IMG/VR virus record: IMGVR_UViG_3300046538_000111
Location: 1-30,510 of that record
Reading direction: 5' to 3' (one strand)
DNA length: 30,510 bases
DNA from: a virus
The notes under the pieces are model-generated. The model saw nothing but the letters and a program-made list of their open reading frames with translations. It was not told the origin of the DNA and did not search any database. Numbering within the stretch: position 1 is the first letter of the stretch; each line of letters opens with the position of its first letter. The translations under genes were made by a program, and so were the position numbers. Positions 1-5,360 of this stretch are shown one piece after another.

Positions 1-10
1 TTCATTCAGG

Positions 11-16
11 TATTAT
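11..16 (+). promoter_or_regulatory. Likely -10 box of the tRNA-Ser promoter
   Basis: TATTAT differs from the sigma-70 consensus TATAAT at one base and ends 18 bases before the mature tRNA. It is followed by a GC-rich discriminator (GGCGCCC, 17-23). Such discriminators are typical of stable-RNA promoters under stringent control. The -35 element would fall outside the window, so it cannot be checked. Confidence 0.5.
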
Positions 17-34
17 GGCGCCCGCAACGCAAAC

Positions 35-122
35 GGAGGTGTGGCCGAGTGGTTTAAGGCAACGGTCTTGAAAACCGTCGACTGTAACAGGTCCATGAGT
101 TCGAATCCCATCGCCTCCGCCA
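35..122 (+). tRNA. tRNA-Ser (anticodon UGA)
   Basis: The acceptor stem GGAGGTG (35-41) pairs with CGCCTCC (112-118), with one T-G pair, followed by discriminator G and an encoded CCA (120-122). The anticodon stem ACGGT/ACCGT encloses the loop CTTGAAA, giving anticodon TGA, which reads UCN serine codons. The extra arm expected of a class II serine tRNA lies between the anticodon arm and the T arm, and the T loop TTCGAAT is canonical. The 3' end faces the prophage. Temperate phages commonly recombine at the 3' half of tRNA genes and rebuild the gene on integration, so this is the likely left attachment site, although the paired copy is not in the window. Confidence 0.97.
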
Positions 123-130
123 TCTTAAGT

Positions 131-164
131 ACGACAAAGCCCTGATTATTCAGGGCTTTGTCGT
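131..164 (+). terminator. Rho-independent terminator after tRNA-Ser
   Basis: A perfect 15-bp inverted repeat, ACGACAAAGCCCTGA (131-145) and its complement (150-164), encloses a 4-base loop and starts 8 bases after the tRNA CCA. The descending arm ends in TTTGTCGTTTC, giving a modest U-rich tail. The repeat is symmetrical and could act in both directions. If the attachment core is in the tRNA 3' end, this hairpin would be phage-side DNA that replaces or restores the tRNA terminator. Confidence 0.85.
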
Positions 165-201
165 TTCTGGGGTTTGAGCGGCACCCCTTGTTTTTAGCAT
201 G

Positions 202-235
202 CGTTACAAAACTATTTGGTAACCGTTACAAAACT
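202..235 (+). repeat. Two 12-bp direct repeats spaced 22 bp, with an inner palindrome
   Basis: CGTTACAAAACT occurs at 202-213 and again at 224-235, 22 bp apart start to start, which is close to two helical turns. Between and within them lies GTAAC-C-GTTAC (219-229), a short palindrome. The position, about 80-110 bp inside the putative attachment site, would suit integrase arm-type sites or a regulator operator for the gene at 329. The sequence alone does not decide between these. The rest of 165-328 shows no convincing gene. Confidence 0.5.
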
Positions 236-328
236 TTCCAGTTTTCTCCCTCCTCCGGCGTCCTGCGGATCGTTAAACATCCTTCATGTAACACGATGCT
301 ACGCTGACCTTTTAACCGAGGATTCGCG

Positions 329-538
329 ATGCCCCATTCAGACCTGCTCCCTTCCCTGCTGTACAAGATCAACGAAAACCAACTCGCCCTGGAGGCCGCC
401 ATCCTGGAGCTTTCCAATTGGGTCGAGGCCCGCGGCTCGGCTGACGTCGCCGACAACGTGCGCGGCGCCTTGGACACCATCGATAAGAACGAAGAGTTCA
501 TTAAGCTGACGCTTGCGGTCCTGATGACACCTGAGTGA
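329..538 (+). CDS. Hypothetical 69-residue protein
   Basis: The protein has 69 residues, is acidic, and appears to be all helical, with no signal peptide or membrane segment. A good ribosome-binding site (GAGGA at 318-322) lies 6 bases before the ATG. This favours this frame over the overlapping frame that starts at 216, which has no such site and a low-complexity composition. I have an impression of similar short proteins in Pseudomonas genomes but know no function for them. The gene lies alone between the tRNA and the accessory genes, and base composition is like the core genome. It may be the outermost prophage cargo gene or a chromosomal gene, depending on where the attachment core lies. 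Confidence 0.7.
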   Translation: MPHSDLLPSLLYKINENQLALEAAILELSNWVEARGSADVADNVRGALDTIDKNEEFIKLTLAVLMTPE

Positions 539-642
539 TCTTGCTACTCCCCCAGAATGAATGAAAAAAGGTACCCCAGCAGGTTGATCAGTGATGGGGG
601 TTCAGAATTCTTCCGCTAATTTCAAGACAACAAGGACTGGTG

Positions 643-1479
643 ATGGCAAGAGATGATTTCGCACCTACGGTAGTCGCGGCGCTTGGGAAACGTGCAGCAT
701 TCATATGCTCGAATCCCAATTGCAGAAAGCAAACAATTGCGCCCTCAAGCGCAGACGATATGAAGTTTCTGTACATCGGAGCAGCGGCGCATATTACTGC
801 CGCATCCCAAAATGGCCCCCGTTACGACTCTGATATGAAGGCAGAGGATCGTGGAGCGATAACAAATGGAATCTTCTTATGCCGGAGTTGCGCCGATTTA
901 ATAGATAAAAATCAAGGTCTCGACTTTACGGCTGATGAACTTAGATCTTGGAAAGCGGATCATGAGAAATGGGTTTCAGCCAATTTGAATAAAACACCAG
1001 GAGGCGTTGGAGGTGATGGTGGCGGAGGCACGATCATCGGAAACAGAGGCACGGTTATCGGCGGAAAAGGAGGTGACGGCGGGACAGGAGGAAGTGGAGG
1101 GAAAGGTGGTGGCGGATTCATTCAAGGTGATGACGCGGTACTAATCGGCGGAGATGGTGGAAACGCCGGCACCATTGATGGTCGGGGTGGACGGGGGGCG
1201 CGAAGCCCTACGCAGCGCTATGGATTCCCCACAGATCTATGGGGGTTCGGAGGTGGTGGTTCAGGGGCAAACCACCCTGAATATGATCGGCGCCTCAGCG
1301 TTCTGGCTCAGTTCAGACATGAATACATAACTAAACTGCCGGAACATGCTCCGTATGTTGATGCAGGGATCGACGTAGTTCCAGCCGACTGGATCAATCA
1401 ACGACTTGCAGAATGCAATGAATCATGGAGAGTAGATACGGGGGAATTTGGATACATACTTCCACCCTTAATATCTTGA
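643..1479 (+). CDS. HNH-type zinc-finger protein with glycine-rich tract
   Basis: The protein has 278 residues from ATG 643, with AAGG (632-635) at good spacing; a GTG directly before it (640) is the alternative start. Residues 1-111 match the HNH-like treble-clef family seen in many uncharacterised and defence-associated bacterial proteins: C22/C27, AAHI with H50, N75, LCRSC with C80/C83, then LID and a W-x-x-x-H-E helix. The usual last HNH histidine is alanine 84, so zinc binding is likely but nuclease activity is uncertain. Residues 119-208 are dominated by GG-x-GG repeats, which could form a polyglycine-II bundle. Residues 209-278 form a non-repetitive C-terminal domain ending in an acidic, aromatic segment. 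Codon use is more AT-rich than in the phage genes. The gene stands alone with no clear operon partner. Function is not known; defence or DNA handling is inference. Confidence 0.8.
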   Translation: MARDDFAPTVVAALGKRAAFICSNPNCRKQTIAPSSADDMKFLYIGAAAHITAASQNGPRYDSDMKAEDRGAITNGIFLCRSCADLIDKNQGLDFTADELRSWKADHEKWVSANLNKTPGGVGGDGGGGTIIGNRGTVIGGKGGDGGTGGSGGKGGGGFIQGDDAVLIGGDGGNAGTIDGRGGRGARSPTQRYGFPTDLWGFGGGGSGANHPEYDRRLSVLAQFRHEYITKLPEHAPYVDAGIDVVPADWINQRLAECNESWRVDTGEFGYILPPLIS

Positions 1480-1634
1480 AGGTTAAATAGGGATTCGCCC
1501 CCCATCCCTCAGCGATGGTCAGACCGGGGCAGGCAGCAAAAAAGAATGATTGAATGGGATTAGCCTTGGAAGGTCTATTTGGCCTGTAATCTGCCCTCGC
1601 TCCGCTAACCTGAAGCAATAGTGAGAGTACCATC

Positions 1635-1763
1635 ATGTGCGGAAGGCTTTCCCAGTACCGGGGCATTCAGGACTTCGTCGCGGCGCTACTGAAACCCAAG
1701 AGATGGATTATTGTGACGCTACCGACAAAAATAGCTCTCCTAGTTTTAGGGATGAAAACATGA
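1635..1763 (+). pseudogene. 5' remnant of a SRAP (YedK/HMCES-like) gene
   Basis: Translation from ATG 1635 begins MCGRLSQYRGIQDFVAAL, the characteristic start of Pseudomonas SOS-response-associated peptidases. It includes Cys2, which in YedK/HMCES becomes the N-terminal residue and cross-links to abasic sites in single-stranded DNA. After about residue 20 (near base 1695) the similarity stops, and the frame ends at TGA 1761-1763 after 42 codons, against about 200-240 residues in the family. The remaining catalytic parts are absent. The start codon, a weak GAGAG ribosome-binding site and the upstream spacer are intact, so the remnant may still be translated. Its stop overlaps the start of the next gene (ATGA). 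Deletion or insertion replaced the SRAP body with the downstream AT-rich gene. Confidence 0.8.
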
Positions 1764-2350
1764 CCGACGATCCTCTGAAGCACTCAAAGGCAGAGCTGCG
1801 CGCTGCGTCACGGGCAATTGAGTCTATGAAACTCTCTGATTCGATGGATAGATTTGAATCGGAGTGGCGCGAGTTTCTGACATGCTTAGAAAAAGTCTGG
1901 ACTAAAGTTGAACGCACCTGTCAACCCTACAGAAACACTTTTCAACCATGGCAGGGTCAATTTCAGGCCCTTAGAAAAAAAGACATGCTTTTGCGCTATC
2001 TCAAGCAGGCTAGGGATGCGGACAATCACTCAATTCAAGACATGACAGAGATCAAGCCTGGAGAGACGACCTTGAATCTTGTAAATCGCGGTGGAGGGTA
2101 TATCCAAAATCTGGAGATCCGGAATGGTCAAATTGTCTCCTACCAAGGCGATCCCATGATACAAAAAACTACCTTTCCACACCCAATAGCAGTTCCTATT
2201 CAAAATAATGGTGTTTGGTATAACCCGCCCACCTCTCATCTAGGGAAGCCTGTGCTGAATCTACATCCAGTCACCCTTGCTGACTTGGGTATTGCTTTCT
2301 ATTCGGATTTTGTAGGGCAGGTTGAAGGTAAGTTTTTCATCAACGACTAA
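1760..2350 (+). CDS. Putative HEPN-like protein (R-D-x3-H motif), function unknown
   Basis: The protein has 196 residues from ATG 1760, with AGGGA (1748-1752) 7 bases upstream; in-frame starts at 1703 or 1637 lack good sites. The N-terminal half (about 15-95) is predicted to be helical and ends in a helix carrying R85-D86-A-D-N-H90. This fits the R-(N/D/H)-x3-H signature of HEPN RNases of toxin-antitoxin, abortive-infection and CRISPR effectors. The C-terminal half looks beta-rich, with an NRGGGYIQ turn and a YNPPTSHLG segment (154-162). I recall similar small proteins with a conserved AR-x3-H helix plus YNPPT-x-HLG, but no described function. Base composition is clearly lower in GC than the phage genes, pointing to recent transfer. 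The gene overlaps the SRAP remnant by ATGA, so it may be translated by coupling. HEPN assignment is inference. Confidence 0.75.
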   Translation: MTDDPLKHSKAELRAASRAIESMKLSDSMDRFESEWREFLTCLEKVWTKVERTCQPYRNTFQPWQGQFQALRKKDMLLRYLKQARDADNHSIQDMTEIKPGETTLNLVNRGGGYIQNLEIRNGQIVSYQGDPMIQKTTFPHPIAVPIQNNGVWYNPPTSHLGKPVLNLHPVTLADLGIAFYSDFVGQVEGKFFIND

Positions 2351-2398
2351 TAGTCCTAGCCCGCCCGGCAGCAGGATTAAACCGCCAATACAGGCCAC

Positions 2399-2824
2399 TC
2401 ATGGCACATCCTTGAAAAATAAGTGGTGGCCGAGCTTCAGTGTCTGTTTCGCTCCGATCGTCCAAGCCGGTGCCTTCGGCATGGTGGTCGCGTAGTAGTG
2501 CGTGGCCCCGCGGGTGGGATCTACCACCTTACCGGCCATCACCTGGTCAGCAGCGATCTGCGCCTGGGCAAACTCGCGAAATGGGATCGGCTTTGCACCA
2601 CTCAGGTATGCGAAGTTCGGGTCGTTCTTGTTCCAGCAACTGAACTGGTACGGCTTCTGGCACACGCCGGCGTAACCCTCCCCCCACCACGATTTATCTT
2701 TGCCGTCATTTACCCGGTTGCGGATGGTCCAAGCCACGGCGATCTGGCCGGCCAGTGATTCGCCGCGAGCCTCACCCCATAGCGTGCGAGCGAAGATGTC
2801 GCGGTCTTTATCGGTGGCAGTCAT
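2399..2824 (-). CDS. SleB-type cell wall hydrolase (phage endolysin)
   Basis: The protein has 141 residues from ATG 2824, chosen because GGAG lies 8 bases upstream; the longer in-frame extension to 2953 crosses the terminator hairpin. It is a Hydrolase_2/SleB domain over nearly the whole length: D9-I-x-A-R-T-L-W-G-E-A-R-G-E with the likely catalytic glutamate E18, A-x-x-I-x-N-R-V, and the C-terminal GATHYYA motif. SleB-family enzymes cut peptidoglycan and serve as endolysins in many Pseudomonas phages. There is no signal peptide, so release across the inner membrane would need a holin. It is the last minus-strand gene of the late region and carries the shared hairpin/CTGGAG leader. Confidence 0.9.
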   Translation of the reverse strand: MTATDKDRDIFARTLWGEARGESLAGQIAVAWTIRNRVNDGKDKSWWGEGYAGVCQKPYQFSCWNKNDPNFAYLSGAKPIPFREFAQAQIAADQVMAGKVVDPTRGATHYYATTMPKAPAWTIGAKQTLKLGHHLFFKDVP

Positions 2825-2827
2825 CAC

Positions 2828-2866
2828 TTTTTCTCCAGACGAAAAAAAGCCCGCACTTGGCGGGCT
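2828..2866 (-). terminator. Hairpin/U-tract plus CTGGAG leader unit 1
   Basis: Read on the minus strand, AGCCCGC and GCGGGCT (2860-2866 and 2848-2854) form a 7-bp stem with a 5-base loop, followed by a run of seven T. After the U tract comes CGTCTGGAG, the ribosome-binding site of the endolysin gene. The same arrangement recurs before several late genes. It probably ends or attenuates upstream transcription, or serves as an RNA processing point. Confidence 0.75.
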
Positions 2867-2916
2867 GGTTGGGCTACAGGTTATGATTCGTGCATCAACG
2901 GAAAAGGAAGAAATGT

Positions 2917-3237
2917 ATGAGGCTATGGATTGCAGGTTGTCTCGTTGCAGCAATATCGGGTTGTGGCACTATCAAAACGCTGAGCGATGAGGAAGGCGCT
3001 GCCGACAACTTGGCGAAGTGGCAGTCAAATTGCCACTCCATCCCCCGCGCCTACAGTGGCGCGGCCTACCAGTTCTGCAATTTGAACGGACCTCCCAGGT
3101 CCGGTCCACACTGGGCTGCACCGCCAATTACTCTCGATATGGTGATTTCCGGCATCGCCGATACAATTCTCCTCCCATACACCGGCTTTCTGCAGTATCA
3201 GCAAGGCGATATTCAGGTTCGCCGAAAACAATACTGA
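2917..3237 (+). CDS. YceK/YidQ-like (DUF1375) lipoprotein, antisense to the late operon
   Basis: The protein has 106 residues. ATG 2917 is preferred over GTG 2890 because it has AAGGAAG 6 bases upstream and gives a clean signal peptide with lipobox ISGC (lipidated Cys16). The mature part resembles YceK/YidQ family lipoproteins: a YSGAAYQF segment, a polar region, then ITLDMVISGIADTILLPYTG, where D-x-x-x-D-T-x-x-L-P-Y is typical of the family. It would be anchored in the outer membrane; the family has no firm function. The gene is on the opposite strand to its neighbours, divergent from the endolysin and convergent with the DUF1353 pseudogene, the usual setting of a moron expressed in the lysogen. 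TATGAT at 2882-2887 could be its -10 box, but no good -35 is seen. Confidence 0.8.
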   Translation: MRLWIAGCLVAAISGCGTIKTLSDEEGAADNLAKWQSNCHSIPRAYSGAAYQFCNLNGPPRSGPHWAAPPITLDMVISGIADTILLPYTGFLQYQQGDIQVRRKQY

Positions 3238-3254
3238 CTCAAGAGTCGCGCAGT

Positions 3255-3630
3255 TCAGGGTTGTTCGGCGTCTTGCTTGGCGCCGCCTATCCTGATGCCA
3301 GCCCGGAACAACGAGCCCCGCTCATCACGCCCTCCATACGCAACACTAGGTACAGAACCGCGTCTGCTTCCTTGCGTGTGAGCTGGCCGTGCTCGTAAAG
3401 CCAATCTTGCACTGGAGCGGCGTAGTTGCCGTAACCGGACACCAGGGCGAATAGCGCAAACCGGAAGGCGTAGTGCAGTACCTTGATACTCGCAAAGTCC
3501 GTTAGGAAGCCGGCGGGTACGGGTACGGTGATCGTGCGTTCGTTCTCGTCGGCCAACACCAATTCATCGAGGAGCATGTAGGTGCGCCTGCCGATCTGCT
3601 AATTTTTAGGGTTGTGGCGAAGCGGCTCAT
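3255..3630 (-). pseudogene. DUF1353 phage protein, broken by two frameshifts
   Basis: ATG 3630 has a good CTGGAG site and encodes MSRFATTLKI, then the reading frame must change near 3600 to continue as QIGRRTYMLLDELV and the DUF1353 core VPAGFLTDFASI. The core also retains the D-W-L-Y and TRKEADAV motifs. One missing base after codon 10 explains the shift. A second shift near 3330 is needed to reach the expected C-terminus (LFRAGIRIGG, stop 3255-3257); unshifted, the frame ends early. The usual HDWLY histidine is glutamine. The central frame alone is open from 3577 to 3287. DUF1353 proteins are common beside phage lysis genes but have no known role. Sequencing error is possible for either shift, but two shifts plus a motif change suggest decay. 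Confidence 0.7.
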
Positions 3631-3632
3631 GC

Positions 3633-3668
3633 TTTTCTCCAGGTGAAAAAATACCCGCACTAGGCGGG
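3633..3668 (-). terminator. Hairpin/U-tract plus CTGGAG leader unit 2
   Basis: On the minus strand CCCGC (3664-3668) and GCGGG (3654-3658) pair around a 5-base loop, followed by TATTTTTT and then CACCTGGAG, the ribosome-binding site of the DUF1353 pseudogene. It is clearly homologous to the unit at 2828-2866: CTCCAG, an A run, CCCGCACT and GGCGGG are shared in the plus orientation. Confidence 0.7.
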
Positions 3669-3710
3669 GGTTCAATGAGTAAGCTATGCGCTCTACGCAT
3701 GGAGGCATTG

Positions 3711-3929
3711 ATGAAGCACAAAACGATTCTATTGATTGCCGCTTTGCTCGGCGGCTGCTCCTCATACAGTGAGCGCGGTACCGGTGAAGGCGGAAGGGAA
3801 TTCAACAATAAGGGCTATACCGTCCGCTGTGATGCAACCCCGGCCAATCAGCCAGGCTGCTACGCTCCGCCCCCGTCGTGGTCTTGGTGGCCTTCAAACA
3901 ACATAAAATTTAAATTGGGTGCGAACTGA
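3711..3929 (+). CDS. Small lipoprotein, antisense to the late operon
   Basis: The protein has 72 residues from ATG 3711, with GGAGG (3701-3705) 5 bases upstream. It has a classic lipoprotein signal: K-H-K, a hydrophobic stretch, and lipobox LGGC with lipidated Cys16. The mature 56 residues are glycine- and asparagine-rich and contain two cysteines, a PPPSWSWWP segment, and a basic end. I do not recognise the family. Size and proline content recall outer-membrane spanins (Rz1), but it is on the wrong strand for lysis timing and no inner-membrane spanin partner is visible. It is divergent from the DUF1353 pseudogene and its stop is one base from the end of the minus-strand remnant. It is probably a moron expressed in the lysogen. 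Confidence 0.7.
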   Translation: MKHKTILLIAALLGGCSSYSERGTGEGGREFNNKGYTVRCDATPANQPGCYAPPPSWSWWPSNNIKFKLGAN

Positions 3930-3930
3930 A

Positions 3931-3993
3931 TCAGCACCGCACCTTACTCGTCTGGACTTCTCGCTGAGCAAGAGCACTGCAGAGATCGAGCAT
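3931..3993 (-). pseudogene. 20-codon remnant of a late gene
   Basis: ATG 3993 sits behind a full hairpin/CTGGAG leader like those of intact late genes, yet the frame stops after 20 codons (MLDLCSALAQREVQTSKVRC). The plus-strand lipoprotein gene ends one base beyond the stop. The most likely reading is a late gene, perhaps from the lysis or fibre region, whose body was lost when the lipoprotein segment arrived. A real 20-residue peptide cannot be excluded. Confidence 0.4.
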
Positions 3994-3995
3994 GG

Positions 3996-4030
3996 TTTCT
4001 CCAGGCGAAAAATACCCGCTCAATGGTGGG
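3996..4030 (-). terminator. Hairpin/U-tract plus CTGGAG leader unit 3 (degenerate stem)
   Basis: On the minus strand CCCAC (4026-4030) faces GCGGG (4015-4019), a 5-bp stem with one A-C mismatch, followed by TATTTTT and CGCCTGGAG. It lies just past the end of the fibre assembly gene (stop at 4052). The mismatch makes it the weakest hairpin of the set. Confidence 0.5.
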
Positions 4031-4051
4031 GTGTTGTGCAGCTGTGGCGAG

Positions 4052-4417
4052 TTACATCAAATCGGCGGCGCGATCCATAGGGTCGGCGGCGATCACCGGA
4101 ACAACAGGCTCGACCGGCCACTCAGGGTTAGCAGGCCATGACGCCTTGGCGGTCACCTTGCCGAGTGCGAACTTGTACGTCTTCCAGGCTTTCAGGTTTA
4201 GCAGCAGTGCGACCTGCTCAGCTTCGTCCTCTTCGGTCGCTTCTCCGGCATCAATGCCGTAACCGAGGGTATCCACTCGATCCTGAATACGGGCGATCTG
4301 CACTACCGCCCTGGCATTGCGTGAGGCAAGATCCGCTTTCATTTCGGCAAGGTGCTTGGCCAAAACAGCAGCATCCTTCATGGCTCTGGTGATGAGTTGG
4401 GTCCAGTCGATATTCAT
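4052..4417 (-). CDS. Tail fibre assembly protein (Tfa-like)
   Basis: The protein has 121 residues. The N-terminal two thirds are helical, with M-K-D-A-A and A-R-I-Q-D-R-V-D-T-L-G-Y-G-I-D, which is characteristic of Pseudomonas phage fibre assembly proteins. There follows an acidic stretch, LKAWKTYKFALGKVT, and a proline/tryptophan-rich tail WPANPEWPVEPVVPV. Tfa-type chaperones help fold or trimerise the receptor-binding end of the fibre, and some remain on the fibre tip. The gene overlaps the gene upstream by ATGA (4414-4417), so translation is coupled, and it is the last intact gene of the fibre block. Confidence 0.8.
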   Translation of the reverse strand: MNIDWTQLITRAMKDAAVLAKHLAEMKADLASRNARAVVQIARIQDRVDTLGYGIDAGEATEEDEAEQVALLLNLKAWKTYKFALGKVTAKASWPANPEWPVEPVVPVIAADPMDRAADLM

Positions 4418-4749
4418 GCCTGCACCTCACTCACGGTTTCGCTCGGGACTTCTGGCAGCGGCAGCGGAAACGCAACCGGGCCGTCCGGCACGTTCACGAG
4501 GTCTGCTGGAAAGGCCTGCTCCTGGCTGTAGTTCATTGGGATTGGTAACCATAGAGATAGAACTAATTCCCCATTAATTCTCTCGACCGCATCTAGAAAC
4601 CAAACCGAATAGATAGCTTTTGCTGGTAGCGTTTCACCTTCACCCAGTGCTGAGAAGTCAAATTCTTCGTTATTCACTGTTAAAACATCACCTAACTTAG
4701 ACACAGTAATAGTGTCGTCATCACGTCGCGGACTCAATTTAATAATCAT
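4414..4749 (-). CDS. Small fibre-block protein, unknown function
   Basis: The protein has 111 residues. ATG 4749 overlaps the tail fibre stop as TAATG, with GGGAG 9 bases upstream; an ATG at 4758 lies directly against that site and is less likely. The N-terminal part looks like a compact beta domain (MIIKLSPRRDDDTITVSK, LTVNNEEFDFSALGEGE), followed by a strand-rich W-F-x-x-x-V-E-R-I-N-G-E-L-V-L segment and a proline-rich acidic end. Such proteins commonly lie between fibre and assembly genes in Pseudomonas prophages. A role as a fibre-bound chaperone or fibre component is inference from position. Confidence 0.75.
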   Translation of the reverse strand: MIIKLSPRRDDDTITVSKLGDVLTVNNEEFDFSALGEGETLPAKAIYSVWFLDAVERINGELVLSLWLPIPMNYSQEQAFPADLVNVPDGPVAFPLPLPEVPSETVSEVQA

Positions 4750-5336
4750 TAGAACCATCTCCCAACTGCGATATATGATAGATAAGCTGTCATGTTTGCG
4801 GCTGGTGACACAAGCCTAGCACTGGTCAGAGTAGTTGTAGTTCCACCTTCCACAGCCGCCCACGCAAAATAACCATTCGCCGTCAAGGCCGCTAGACTTA
4901 CGGATGGAACTTGTATAAATGCAACAGGGAAGCCGAACAACACTGCGTTGGAATAGCAGGCTGGTGCCGCACCTTGGTTTGTGGTGGATGGCCCTACGCT
5001 GATATTTCGACAGATCAAAGTTCCGTCTGCAAACTTGGTGTAAGTGCCGTTTGCGTTACTGCCAGTCTCGATGATGGCCCCGCCTGCTGCTTGCGTAACG
5101 GTGCCGAGAACATCAACAACAGCCGCTGTTTTCAGTCCGAGCGATGTCCGAGCGGCTGCCGCTGTGGCTCCACCTGTACCACCCCGATCTATAGGGAGTG
5201 CAGCCGGTATGGCCGGGCCACCCAAGGCCGTGTAAATCTCGTCAAAGTTTGCCTGTGCCTTTGTGAATGCGCTACGGGGCGTATCCCCGCCGACACCTGT
5301 CGGCGAGGCTCCGAGGTTAATCGTCTGCTTGGCCAT
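4749..5336 (-). CDS. Short tail fibre protein
   Basis: The protein has 195 residues with AAGGA upstream of ATG 5336. Residues 1-40 are the conserved attachment part (TINLGASPTGVGGDTPRSAFTKAQANFDEIY), typical of fibres that plug into a tail-tip protein. Next come PIDRGGTGGATAAAARTSLGLKTAA, the GGTGG hinge seen in many phage fibres, and a beta-rich C-terminal domain (about 85-195) ending in YIAVGRWF, resembling the gp53-like receptor-binding end. The fibre is short compared with lambda Stf or P2 gpH. It is preceded by a hairpin terminator and followed by two coupled genes, so the three form a translational unit. Confidence 0.85.
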   Translation of the reverse strand: MAKQTINLGASPTGVGGDTPRSAFTKAQANFDEIYTALGGPAIPAALPIDRGGTGGATAAAARTSLGLKTAAVVDVLGTVTQAAGGAIIETGSNANGTYTKFADGTLICRNISVGPSTTNQGAAPACYSNAVLFGFPVAFIQVPSVSLAALTANGYFAWAAVEGGTTTTLTSARLVSPAANMTAYLSYIAVGRWF

Positions 5337-5360
5337 TTGGCTTTCCTTAATTTTGGCAAT

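Noticed and set aside
216-509. 97-residue plus-strand frame overlapping the gene at 329
   Set aside because: It has a proline/serine-rich composition and no ribosome-binding site, while the 329 frame has GAGGA at proper spacing.
549-600. CCCCCA ... TGGGGG inverted repeat after the gene at 329
   Set aside because: The arms are only 6 bp, the loop is 40 bases and no T run follows; not convincing as a terminator.
1000-1260. Glycine-rich tract as a PE_PGRS-like protein
   Set aside because: There is no PE domain, the host is not mycobacterial and the tract is attached to an HNH-like zinc finger.
1637-1759. N-terminal extension of the HEPN-like frame
   Set aside because: It overlaps the SRAP remnant in another frame, and its sequence does not look like protein; ATG 1760 has a proper site.
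2825-2953. N-terminal extension of the endolysin frame
   Set aside because: It would run through the hairpin and the ribosome-binding site; the ATG at 2824 gives the complete SleB domain.
3711-3929. Small lipoprotein as an Rz1-type spanin
   Set aside because: It is on the opposite strand to the late genes, with no inner-membrane spanin overlapping or next to it.
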